Below, piece by piece: positions 11,013-25,236 of a stretch of 64,000 nt of DNA (positions are counted from its first letter, which is position 1; every line of letters begins with the position of its first letter). A program made the translations under genes and the position numbers. Location: positions 1,736,001-1,800,000 of the forward strand of contig JAWWNJ010000009.1 of assembly GCA_037176885.1 (NCBI GenBank). The letters are read 5' to 3'. The stretch is from Favolaschia claudopus (lineage: Eukaryota > Basidiomycota > Agaricomycetes > Agaricales > Mycenaceae). The notes below the pieces were generated by a model. The model was not told the DNA's origin. It searched no databases and saw nothing but the letters and a program-made list of their open reading frames with translations.

Positions 11013-14000
11013 TCAACCAGAGCACATGAGGCACGCCTCCTTGTTCTCCAGGGCACACAACATCTGAGCCTCGGCCAGCTCGCGCTCCTTTAGCCTCTTC
11101 AGAGCAGCAGCGAAATCCGGATCCTCCTCCGCCATCTTCGCAAGCATCGCCTCCGACTCAGCATCCGCGTCAGAGGTTTGTTGAACAGCGGGCGCAGGCG
11201 AGAATCGTAGAGGCTCGGGTGTTATGGGCTCCTCCTTGATAGCCACGCTAGGTTCGCGGGATTTGGGCGGTGTAACGGGAGACTCGGATGGCTCGCGAGA
11301 TGAAGAGCTGGAGGAGTAGGCAGAACGCAGTGAGGAAGAAGACGACGATGTCTCGCTGCGAACTAGGGCGGGCACAGCAGAGGCAGGAGGTTCAGGAGCA
11401 GCAGCGACGGTTTTCGATGCTGCCTTTGCCTTCGCTGCGTTGGCGTTCTGGACCTTCGCTTCGTTCAGAATCTTCTGGTCGACAGTGAACTGGATAGCCG
11501 CAGCCGCGGGCTGCGTGCGCAAATAGTACATCCCCGTCTTCAGACCCCGCTTCCACCCATAGAAGTGCATGCTCGTCAGTTGCCCCATCGTCGGCGCAGA
11601 CAAATGAACGTTCAGACTTTGGCTTTGACAGATGTACGCCCCACGGTCGGCGGCGAGCTCGAGAACGCGCTTCTGGCTGATCTCCCAAACAGTCTTGTAG
11701 ATCGCCTTGACGTCGTCGGGGATGGTCGGAATGCTTTGCACGGATCCGCGGTGCGCGATGAGCATGTTCTTCATGTCCTCGTCCCACAACCCGCGGTCGA
11801 CGAGTTCGCGCAACAGCCACGGGTTGACAACTTGGAACTCGCCAGACAGTACACGACGCGTATAGATGTTGCTGGTGTAGGGCTCGAAGCATTCGTTGTT
11901 GCCCAGGATCTGGCTCGTCGAAGCGGTCGGCATCGGCGCGGTGAGCAAAGAGTTGCGCAGCCCGTGTTTGGCGATCTTCGCCTTGACCGCGTCCCAGTCC
12001 CATAACGAGCTCGGAGTCACGCCCCACATGTCGTATTGGAGCTGGCCTTGCGAGGCAGGGCTCCCCTCGTACGTCTCATACGGGCCATCCCTCTCTGCGA
12101 GCTCCACGCTCGCCTCGAGAGCACCATGGTAGATGGTCTCAAAGATTTGCAGGTTAATCTCCTTCGCGGCGGGGGATTCGAAAGGCATACGAAGGGCGAG
12201 GAACACGTCCGCGAGACCCTGCACGCCGACGCCGATGGGCCGGTGCCGCATGTTCGATCTGCGCGTCTCGGGGATGGGGTAGTAGTTGACGTCGATGATT
12301 CGGTTAAGATTCCGGGCGACGACCTTGGTGACATCGTGTAGGCGCTGGAAGTCGTACTTGCCGTTCGAGATGAAGCTCGGAAGGGCGATGGATGCGAGGT
12401 TGCAGACGGCGGTCTCGTCGGGGGCGGAGTACTCTATGATCTCAGTGCAGAGGTTGGAGGACTTGATCGTGCCGAGGTTCTTCTGATTGGATTTCGCTAG
12501 CCGCGAGTGAATACCAAATGACACCAGAGGGAAAGGGATGGCTTACAGTTCGCAGCATCTTTGTACAGCATGAAAGGCCCGCCAGTTTCGACCTGGGCCT
12601 CGAGAATGGCGTACCAAAGCTTTTGAGCAGGAATCGACTTCCGTGCACGGCCCTCCTTCTCATACTTCTCATACAACGCCTCGAACTCGGCGCTGTGAAC
12701 CTCATGCAAACCGGGGGCTTCGTTGGGGCAGAAGAGCGACCACTCCGCGTTCGCCTCGACACGTTTCATGCTGAGCGGAGCGTTCGTGTAAGTTGCAGCC
12801 CTTCGACGATGACACAGAGACTTACAAGAGATCGGGTATCCATAGCGCAAGGAAGAGATCGCGAGCGCGCATCTGCTCTTTGCCGTGGTTCTTGCGGAGG
12901 TCAATGAACTCGAAGATATCTGCGTGCCATGGCTCGAGGTACATGGCGAATGCTCCGGGTCGCTTGTTGCCACCCTGGTCGACGTACCGTGCGGTCGCGT
13001 CGTAGGCACGAAGCATAGGGACGATACCATTCGAGTATCCATTTGTGCCGGCAATATATGAGCTGTAACAAGGTGAATCGAGATAGGAATCGAAAAATAT
13101 CTGCACTGACCCGGTCGCACGAATGTTGTGAATGCTCAAACCGATACCACCAGCACTTTTGCTGATGAGGGCACAGTTCTTCAACGTCTCATAGATGCCC
13201 TCAATCGAATCTTCCTTCATGCAGATGAGGAAGCAAGAGCTCATTTGTGCTTGAGGGGTACCAGCGTTGAAGAGTGTCGGAGTGGCATGGGTGAAGTACC
13301 GCTCGGACATGAGATTGTAGGTCTCGATGACGCGGTCGAGGTCGGAACCATGTATACCGACAGCGACGCGCATGATGAGGTGTTGTGGCCGCTCAACAAC
13401 GCGACCCTCGAGGCGGAGAAGGTATGAACGTTCGAGTGTTTTGAACCCAAAGCTGAGGTGTGACTGTTAAGGGAGAAGGCCAAGAAATAGAAATATGAAC
13501 TCACTAGTTGTAGTTAAAGTCGCGGTTGTAGATAATGGCGGCGTCGAGGGTAGCGGCGTTCGCCATCACAATCTTGTAGGTCTCGTCCGCGATCAGAGAG
13601 GCAGATTTGCCCGTCTTAGGGTTCACTGGTGACTCGTGAGGATATTGGATGGCGACAGAATGCGAAGAACATACCGAATTTATACAGATCGGAGACGACC
13701 TGCGAGAAACTTTTCTTGGTTTCTTTATGCAGATTCGAGATCGCTATCCGGGCAGCCAGAATGGCGTAGTCGGGATGCTTGGTGGTGAGATATGCTGCCG
13801 TTTCAGCAGCGAGGTTCTATCCAAGTCATTAGACGCGAAACACACGCGACGCGACGAAGACGCACGTCGAGCTCCATCGTCGTGATACCATTGTAGACGC
13901 CGGCGACGACTTTCTGGGTGACCCTAATGGCAGGTTAGACGGTGGCAGTAACAGACATCCAGTTCAACGCACTCTATCGGGTTCACATAGTTCTGGTCCA

Positions 14001-14256
14001 ATCCATAGATGAGCTTCTCGATGCGAGTGGTGATCTGAGCGACGCGTTAGACGCGACCAATGAGAGATCACAGCTGCTCACCTTGTCGAAGAAGACTTTC
14101 TCCTTGCGACTGAGAGAAAAGGTCAGCGAAACGCGAATTGGACGCGCCGAACGCGTCGATGCCACCACATACCCATCTGCGGAAGTCGCGTCAGAAGGCT
14201 TAGCACACGTTGAGGGGTAGATAGGGTAACTCACCACGTTTGTAGACGAAGGCCAT
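11013..14256 (-). CDS. RNR1: Ribonucleotide reductase large subunit
   Basis: Class Ia ribonucleotide reductase R1, which reduces NDPs to dNDPs together with the radical-bearing R2 subunit. It starts MAFVYKR at 14256 (ATP-cone), and several introns interrupt the 5' third. Key residues are visible: SSCFLI and VCNLAS (redox Cys pair), SNLCTEI (thiyl radical Cys, 15 residues before the VCNLAS Cys), [10 protein letters not shown], and the swinging-arm tail ending CLMCSG. Between the catalytic barrel and that tail lies a long low-complexity linker rich in Ser, Pro, Glu and Lys with poly-Ser runs. The promoter holds MCB boxes. It diverges from polymerase-delta-like copy A across 1.3 kb. Confidence 0.95.
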
Positions 14257-15602
14257 TGAGGAAGGACGCGTGGGAGAAGGAGGGGGAAAGGAGGGGAGAT
14301 GGAGGTAGGAGTCAAGGGTGAGGGTGACACGAAAACGCGTGACGGTTTCGCGTTTATCAGCGTTTGTCATCAAAACAGCACAGCCACTAATGTATCAACT
14401 TGTACACAACGCGATCATGTGAGATCGGCACCGTCCCGAATCCATGACTCAGACCATGGTCGTCGGACGCGATGCGATCTTTGATTCCCGAAACACGCTC
14501 AGAAAGTACAAAGATCCCCGATTTTTGTGTGATTAAATTAAATCAGATAAATGATTGATTTATCGAATTGAATGAATGCACTATGAATGCTCGCAGCTCA
14601 ATGCTTCGTTGGGTTACATAATTCTTCAAGTTCTCCTGGTACTTGGGGTCTCATTCTTGAAGAGGTAGTATGTATTGATCAAGCTTCAAAACTGCAAGCT
14701 GGTGTTTGTTGGAAGGGAAACTGGATCTGTCTTGGGAACTAGACAAGGTGAGAGTGCCAGTTGAATCAGCAATTGTGTAGTCGGATTCTCATTAAAGTTG
14801 ACAGAGTCAAGCACACCAGAGGGTCTGCTTCCTAAATGTCAGCTCTAAGAGCTCACGTTGACTATCTTGAGTTGAATTTAATGCATTTTATCTCGAAAGT
14901 AATATCAATACACCAGAAAAATGGATACCAAGTTGCCAGTGAGAGTCTGTCTGATCTTCCGGCTATAGAGATACCAGCAAATTCCCCAATGCTCAGGCCT
15001 GAGATATCTTCAACTCGAAGAAGCTTCGAGATGTTGTGTTGTCCCAGTCTTGAAAATGGAATGATACAGGAGCCCTTTGAAAATGATCCTGGGCTGAATA
15101 GAAGGTGAGCTATACATTCACTGAGAACGAACCGCTGAAGAACAACAGAGAAACGAACTCAGACTGATAAAATCGTCCTTGTCAGATTGATACGATCATC
15201 ACGTGATGGCGTCCTGCCGTCATGGAATTTGGCTGATGCGGGCCAGCACAGTCCTCGGGCCGAATAGACCTTTTATGGGCTACCGCGAGAGGAGTTAATG
15301 CAAAATTTAATTCTGAACCTCGCACCGCGCTTTCACAAGAGTACAAGTCAACCATCGTCTAGTAGTCTACCTGCCCAACCCGGGAGCTGGGGGAGGTGAG
15401 TTGATAGTTCTCTCTTTCCGAGTCCTCTTTCCTTTTTTGGGATTTTATTGTTTTCACCCCCTGTGGCCCACAACATCGCTATTCAGTCGTTTTTATTGTC
15501 TGTTTATCAGAGACTACTCGCCGACAGGAACAAAAGGAACACGTCTCATGGTTATAAGCCCACCATCAAGTCGAACCCTCTCGAAACTTCCTTCCTCTCC
15601 AA
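14257..15602. other. Intergenic, RNR1 / polymerase-like copy A
   Basis: 1.35 kb divergent region. Besides the MCB boxes it holds a perfect 10 bp palindrome ATCACGTGAT (15198-15207), an E-box of the bHLH type. An open frame at 14836-15108 has no recognisable similarity and I do not call it. The last 200 bp before 15603 are pyrimidine-rich, as expected for a fungal core promoter. Confidence 0.5.
14266..14353. promoter_or_regulatory. MCB (MluI cell-cycle box) cluster at RNR1
   Basis: Two perfect ACGCGT boxes lie at 14266-14271 and 14335-14340, 10 and 79 nt upstream of the RNR1 ATG. A related TTTCGCG core follows at about 14346-14351. ACGCGT is the binding site of the MBF (Mbp1/Swi6-type) G1/S factor, which controls ribonucleotide reductase genes in other fungi. 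Control here is an inference. Confidence 0.65.
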
Positions 15603-17407
15603 ATGGTCTCGGACTCGGAGTCGACTCTCACCAGTGGTCCTGCCACTATCAGTAGCACTGCTGCTCCGTTGTCGCAAAAGAGGACGGAGAGGGCTTCCTC
15701 TCCAGGAGATCCTGGAGACGCGGGGCGCCCCTCCGATGCAAAGAAAGCCAGACCCCTAGGTCCCTCTCAATCCTTTGCTCAAGATTTGCAAGCTATGGCC
15801 CCAAACAGTATGTGCTAGTCATGACGCCGAGTTTAAGTATTCAAGACTCAAATGCACCTTAGATTCCGAGTTGGCGGGACCCCATGTTCATTTCAGGGGG
15901 AACGGACACCTTGATTGTGAAAACCCGCTATGTCCGTTCTTTAAACCATCTCCGCTCACTCCATATCGACCTAATTTCATATTCATAGCCTTCCAACTAC
16001 TCGAGGTTCAAGCACACAAATCTGAGCCTTCCTCCGCTCTACTCTTCGGGGTGACGAAAGTACGAGGAGTTCAGTTTGCGAGCTCAATGACACTTATCTG
16101 GATTCGCAGACGGGTCTCAGACTCCTTGTATTGGTCAAAGATATTGGAGGGACTGTTAAACAATTTATGGAACAACACACAGTAAGTAGAGTCTCTCGAC
16201 TCCCTGAAGTTGATATTTAATCTCGACCTATAATCAAGATTCTGGCTATGTGTTCAGTTGAACTCCCGAGCGGAAAATATCATGAGATCAATGAACAGGA
16301 CCGACTGTCCCATAACCAAACTGAACTAGTCATCCGGTACAGCCTTGGGCTTATGTTCGTTTGATCTCGAACTCATATTTGAAAGTCATGAGGACCTCGT
16401 ATTTCACCCTGCGGAACTCCCTTGGAAAATCGCGGACTCAGTACAACTCCGTATCCTCAGCTTTGATATCGAAACCCTTGTCCCAACACAGGGATTCTCG
16501 AATCCCCTTCACAATGCCGTCCTTCAAATTGGAAATATCTTGAAAGGAAACGGTACGCTCGACTGGTATAATTGCCGTCTTCTTTATAATGTTTTGTTAT
16601 AGGAAACGAAAGTGATTCTTTCCGAATAATCTTCACGCTCCGCGGCTGCTCGGCAATTGCCGGCGCTGAAGTCAGATCGTTTCAAACAGAATATGACCTG
16701 CTTTTGGCCTGGCGCAAATTCATCATCGACTGCGACCCAGATATGGTCACTGGGCACAATATCGGGTGTTTTGATCTCATGTACCTAATCATACGGGCGA
16801 GGACACTCGAAGTACCGGGTTTTGCCTGCCTGGGAAGACTCAAAGGTTGCATTTCTTTCCATTGCGGTGCTCATGGCCTTGGGCTGAACATAGTATATTA
16901 GATCATAACACCGAGATTGTTGAGCAACATGAAAACAATGGTGTTCCACCAGGCTGGCAGGATGCTCCAGTGCTTCCTGGTCGACTGCAATTTGATACCT
17001 TGCAGTACTTTAAGCAAAGGGGACAGGACGTGGGCTGTAGTCTGGGCACTCTTGCTGCAAGATATCTTGGGTCGAACAAAGAATCCGGCGTCGAGTATAC
17101 CATGATTAATCGACTTCAAGATGGTACAAACGATGACAGGAGGCGATTGGCAGTTTATTGTCTGAAGGCAGGTTGCACGGTGCTTCAGTTTTCGATGAAA
17201 AGTGTGCTCACGTATTCTCAGGATTGTGATCTCGTTCTGCGCTTGCTTTTCTCTGAGCAAAATCTGTGCTTTGAGGAAGCTGTCACAGTCGCTCGTCAAT
17301 CGAAGTCTTGCCGTCCTTTTGGTTCTTTCTTGAGGTGCGGTATACCCAGAACATACCGACCTTCACTTCTAGAGTCTGAACAAGCTAAAGTTGACGGCAA
17401 TGTATAG
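15603..17407 (+). CDS. DNA polymerase delta-like, exonuclease-only protein (copy A)
   Basis: B-family polymerase relative consisting of a short Pol-delta-like N-terminus plus a 3'-5' exonuclease domain, without a polymerase domain. Nine exons (15603-15807, 15863-15931, 15989-16059, 16110-16181, 16239-16336, 16386-16552, 16603-16845, 16902-17167, 17222-17407) sum to 1377 nt and 458 aa; catalytic Pol delta subunits are about 1000-1100 aa. Visible are FQLLEV and LFGVTK of the N-terminal domain, MCSVELPSGKY (Pol delta MNWxExPAGKY), LRILSFDIE (Exo I), TGHNIGCFD (Exo II) and LAVYCLKD (Exo III), so all four metal-binding acidic residues are present. The N-terminal domain is shortened by over 100 residues between LFGVTK and MCSVEL. 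The last intron appears to be GC-AG (17168-17221). Function is unknown. Confidence 0.88.
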
Positions 17408-18296
17408 ATGACGCGTACGACTTACACTATAGTGCTACAAGTAGATGATATTCTGTACCGCTGACAATATACTTAGAATGGGTAGGCCTCGGACGTCCCG
17501 AGTACTGGGTCACCACCCTGACTCTATCACTTCGAAATGGATTGAACGAAGTTGAACATGCCGGACTGCAATCACGGATGTTGCCGCAATTTGATCAAAA
17601 TTACGGCGCCAAACTTCGTGACCACTGACTTGAACTTGGACGGTCTAGTGACCGGGTCTACACGATGCAAACCTTTCGCAATGGAGCGCCTGAATTCCTT
17701 TTCGTTCAATCATACTGGCTCGTTACAACCCTGATCTTCAAAGTGCATGGGAACTTTCACCAGCTGAGGCGCGTTGCCAGTGGTCATGCTGAGCAGTCCG
17801 ACAAACTCCGACAAAACGGCAATTCTTCAGGTTTCTCATTGACAATCTCAACGCCTGCGCAAGACCGACAGCTGCCAACAGTGCACAAGCCTCAGGCTCC
17901 CGGGCTCAAAATTTTGTTCTAATTAAATAGTCGAAACACTCGACAACCAGCTTCCTCGTACGATTCGACCCGCGTAGAATCGGACAATTTGCCTTACTGG
18001 GACGCCCAACCTTCAATTGTCGAGCTTGGTGCCAATCTCAGACTGTAACTTCCATTGCCAACCACGAGCGCCCCCTGGTCCGACTCTTCGCTCCTCTACT
18101 CCCAGCTTCCGATTGGCATCCGCTAGACACGATCATGGGGAATTAGAAGTCGAAAAGTCACGCGAGCCATGCATGTGCATAGTGCCTTGTGCATTTGGCT
18201 ATCAACTGTCTATATGGCCTCTAGGCACTGCTCGTATAGCTCTGTGTACAAAAGGCATGGTATTCAAAGCCCTCGAAATTACGACTTGCCAGCAAT
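17408..18296. other. Intergenic, glucoamylase upstream region
   Basis: 889 bp between copy A and the glucoamylase, both on the plus strand. I see no gene, repeat or clear TATA box. Confidence 0.45.
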
Positions 18297-21217
<2,921 letters not shown>

Positions 21218-21366
21218 GGTTTGGCCTGACCTACATCGAATTCCGGGGTTATACACGATATGTTTGTCTCTAAATATACAGTCTAGTCTATCCTTCGTGG
21301 GGTATTTTCGCCTCTTCTACACGGCGTCCTATCAGGGACATGCTCCAGTACTCCTCAAACTCCTCG

Positions 21367-22534
21367 TCAAAAATTCCGCCATCCCATCAAAATGCGAGGC
21401 ATATAGCTCCTCCGCGTTGGAACATAGTCAAAAGAGTGATCTGCGCCCTCGAGCACGAGCAGCTGAACAACCACGCCAGCACACTTAAGCAAAGCCTGCA
21501 TATGCAGCGACTCCTCTGGAATGACGGCAGTGTCGACCGATCCATGAACAAGGAACGTCGGTGGGAACTGCGCGGTCACATTCAATTGCGGGAACACAGC
21601 GTGGTGTATAGAGGGAATATGTTTCTTCATCGTCTCTTGGAGAACGAACGGATCGGTCGAGGGGGATGTTTCTAGAAGGGGCCGCAGTTGCTCGGAGAGG
21701 CTGGGTTCATGTTGTCCGGTGAGGTAGTCTAGCGTGATACCAAGCTGGAGGTATAGGCGCGCGACCGCCATACGCGGGTTCGCCCACCAGCCAGGTCTAG
21801 TAGGATGTGTCGGGGGGTGATACGACAAGGGGGAGTCGCTGATGGTTTTCAGGGACTTGCATTTCGGGTATAGAAACTCAGAGAACTCTTGTGGGTCTAA
21901 GAGCTCGCGCTTCCGGTAAAAGACCTCTTTCTTGACGACCAGAGAGAGCGGGGTCTATTGAATAACTTGGCTGTCAGCGATGTCACAAAATTGAAGGAAG
22001 TGGCATACGAAAAGTTGCCCGCCCGTCGCATACAATCCAAGTACTGCTCTAGGTTTCGGCGACGCGTATAACGCGGCGAGGTAAGCACAGTAACCTCCCG
22101 AACTTGAGCCAGCAACAGCGAGAGATGTTGAATCTAAACCGAAGAGGGTAGAGGTGTCTGTCTTGAAGCAGAGATCGTCCTGGCTGAGAAACGAAAATAC
22201 ATCCTTGACGTCGTCTGTGACTTCGTGGACAGTGCAGCTGGGGATGAGACGGTAGTCGGCGGAAATGAAGACGATCCCAGCAGCGACGATGCGATCTTAC
22301 AAGAGGATTCGTTAGTGAAATTTAAATAAACAAACGGGAGGCCCATCACACACCTTTCAGCCAACTCGGAAACCAGCTCGTGCGGTTCCCCACAGCGAGA
22401 CCGCCGCCGTGAAAGTAGACTACGGCGGGAAGACGAGGATAGGTGTCGGGTTGAGACTTGATATGAGGCGGATAAACGTCGAGACGGATGGGAACTTGGT
22501 CGACTTGCTTGTAACAGACGTCTAGGCACTCCAT
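21367..22534 (-). CDS. Alpha/beta hydrolase (HSL-like esterase), frameshifted 3' end
   Basis: Alpha/beta-hydrolase_3-type esterase. It has the oxyanion motif FHGGG, the nucleophile elbow AGSSSGG, an Asp-containing segment (LVHGSVDTAVI) and the catalytic His in GADHSFD. I start at MECLDVCYKQ (22534), which precedes the conserved VPIRLDVYPP block; the upstream in-frame codon is not an ATG. Introns occur near 22300 and 21990. The reading frame after HSFDYV runs 18 further codons to a TGA at 21367. The next frame instead encodes SNAEELYASHFDGMAEFLTR..., a plausible family C-terminus, so a single-base deletion or sequencing error near 21435 is likely. The triad is unaffected. Substrate is unknown. 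Confidence 0.85.
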
Positions 22535-22794
22535 ACTAGTAGCGAGAGGAAAGGTAGCTGGCAAGACTAAAATCCGAGTAGTTTGATTGGGTTTCTAGTT
22601 ATCGCGACTCTGAGTAGCGCGAGGTACAGCTAACACGGCTTCGAGCAAGTTCCGAGTATCAATAGCGAGATGGCGGTACAGCCTTGGGCCGTCGTGGAGG
22701 TTCGAAAGCAAGAAATTTCGTGATTAGATACAAATTGAAACAAGGCGACAGCCGCCTCGCTCACTAGGTATGTAAATAAATTACTACCTAGAAA

Positions 22795-25111
22795 CTAAGC
22801 AGTCTGTGGTGGCTTCCATTCCTTAAGCCATTCCTTAACAAAGTAAATCATCTCCCCGTGTATCGCTTGAATCTCCAGCGGCTCATCAGCGAGATTCGGC
22901 AGCCCCCACTCATCGAAGTGGTGGACGCCGCCTGGAAGTTTGTTTCTGAGTTCAGAGTTTCACGACGACTACGACGGATGAACGCACCGGGGATGACCTT
23001 GAACGGTCGCAGCACTGTGTCTTCACGGTCATACGCGTAGTCGCTGTGCGGCGTGGCGGGTCGCCAGGGGTCAACTGCGGACCAACAATGCGTGAACATG
23101 ATACATGCTTGAACAAAAAAAACGGAAGGACACACTTTCTCCATCGATGAGGGCGAGTCGGTCAGCAGCGATATCAAAGTCGCCTAGCTGGTTAACGACT
23201 GTAACGTTGGGCATCGTCGGCACCGTGAAGTGTTTGCCCGGTGGGAAAGCCATGTGGCATATCTTGGACTCGTACCCTAGTGTGAGCAGCTTGGATATGA
23301 TGCGCGGGTGGTCTGGGTCCGGGGGAGAGGTCTATCAGTTTTCTGGTTAGCTTGAAATTACAGTACTAGGTTTAGAAGGAAGAGTACCATGAAGTAGCCC
23401 CACTGGAAGAAAAGCAGATTTAGCGTCGAGGTCGACGGGAAGGTATGAGAGCTAACTAACCTCAGTGCAGACTTGGAACAGCCAAAGACGCCACTCCTGG
23501 CCGATATCATAGACCTGATATTGCTCTTCGTCCCACGAGCCAAAGCACTAGCACGCCGTTGATTAGCATGGTATCTGCAACACCAAGATGAATGAATGCG
23601 CACCAAATCGGTGCTGACGCCTTCGGGGCAGAGGGAGACGACATTCTATAGCATCATTACAAACCCGGAATTTTCGACTCAACAAAAGACACACCTTCTT
23701 AATGTAATTAGCGTAGTTCACAATCGTAAAGTCGACTGCAAGACCACCAGGCAGAGTGAGCATCCGCTCTGGCGCGCCATACGGTAGTTCGCTCAGTGAA
23801 GTCAGCCCTGAGCCGAATGGTGGCCTGTCCAGAGCCGCACAGAAGTCGTCGAACGTGGTGGAAGCGAAATCTGGGTGCCAGCACTTGGACTGCCAAGAGC
23901 CGAGGGGCGACTGGATGGTTCAAACGACTGTCAGTATAGGTACAACGGAAACAGCTAAAACGAACCTCGATAACCGAGGCGAAGTCGTCGTCGTGCCTGA
24001 GGTCCGAAAGACCGAACAAAGCCTTGAGAGGGCGTTTTAGGCGGCCAGACGAGAGGATCGAATCGATGGTCTTGATAGAGTTTTCGAGGTGCCGCGAGCA
24101 GACGGGGTCTGCGGCGTTGCGGATGATTTCCATGTACTCCCAATTAATGATAGCCGCGTGGGTCACAGCTGCGACTTGTCGGAATGGGCTGCGGGTAGGA
24201 AAGAGAGGACGAACCGCTGGAAGCGATGGCGCCGTAGACGAGGTCGGGGTAGAGGACTCGCATGTGAGCAGCTCTGGCACCAGCGTAGGATCCCTGTGAT
24301 CGTCAGAAACTGACAACGAAGGAACGAACGTAAATAGGGCGTACACCGTAGTAAATCCAGGGGGTGTTAGGAGCAGTCAGGTCTTTCTCGATGCCCTTGA
24401 ACTTGACGTTGGCCATGAAGTTGGCGCTGTCCGCAGCTGACTGGTCGTTGTTGAGCCATCTGAGGTTATCCGTCGTGAAGTTGGCAACGGGAATAGATTG
24501 CCCTAAAGCATGTTAAAAAGAATATCGTTGTCTGAGGGCGTTCACTACCGTAGTAACGGTGCTCCAAGACAACACCAACGCCGCCCGTGTGACGCGCCAG
24601 AATATCAACAATACCTGGGGAGAGTTCAGCCTCGTCTAGAGTCGTCGCAATAAACTCAAACGAACCGGTGTCTAGGAACGAAAGACGATTCTACAACACG
24701 TCTCAAGCAACTGGTTCATGCTCAACAGACACACTGACTGACCGCACCACTCGTTTCTCCTCCATCCAGTACGATTACCGGACCACCGTTATCCGGATTA
24801 TAGTGACGCGTATTGACCCAATACCGTTGACGAAACGTCGCGTCCGAATTCTTGTCAAAGTGGTCCACCGGCTGGCGGAACCATTGAGCCTTAAACCCAG
24901 CCACGTTTTCCTCTGATAGTGCAGACTCAGAGCTGCCGTCTTGCACCACGAACTTTGGACTGGGTGTCGAACGAGCCGCTGCATATGCTTTCTCAAGTTT
25001 CCATAGATTGACCCCTTGAGGACCGAGGACACGGTAACGGTCTAGATATGGGGTAGCCTCAGCCAGGAGACCCAGAAGCAGGCCTTGGAGGACGCTGTGG
25101 GCCAGCTTCAT
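22795..25111 (-). CDS. S28 serine peptidase (prolyl carboxypeptidase-like)
   Basis: Secreted or vacuolar serine peptidase of family S28, which cleaves next to proline. An N-terminal signal peptide (SVLQGLLLGLLAEA) is followed by QWFRQPVDHFD, the family hallmark near the mature N-terminus. Catalytic residues are visible: GGSYAGA (Ser), GEVDPWRPATPH (Asp) and GGVHHFDEWGL (His). Around ten exons are separated by short introns, and the C-terminus reads ...KEWKPPQTA. It is a likely extracellular protein-degrading enzyme, in line with the neighbouring secreted hydrolases. The alpha/beta hydrolase follows on the same strand, 260 bp further on. Confidence 0.92.
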
Positions 25112-25236
25112 GGCGGTAAGAGTGAGGGAAGGATATTACGAGGGTTTACACGTGTTGCCGCGGCGAAGCCTTGAATGACCCTGTTTGATGACTCTTTACC
25201 TCTAACCACCAACTAACACTACCTCGACGTATTCTA

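Noticed and set aside
15603..17407. Polymerase-like copies as decayed fragments of a Pol delta gene
   Set aside because: Both copies are open through nine exons, share splice phases and keep all exonuclease motifs. Selection statistics could still change this view.
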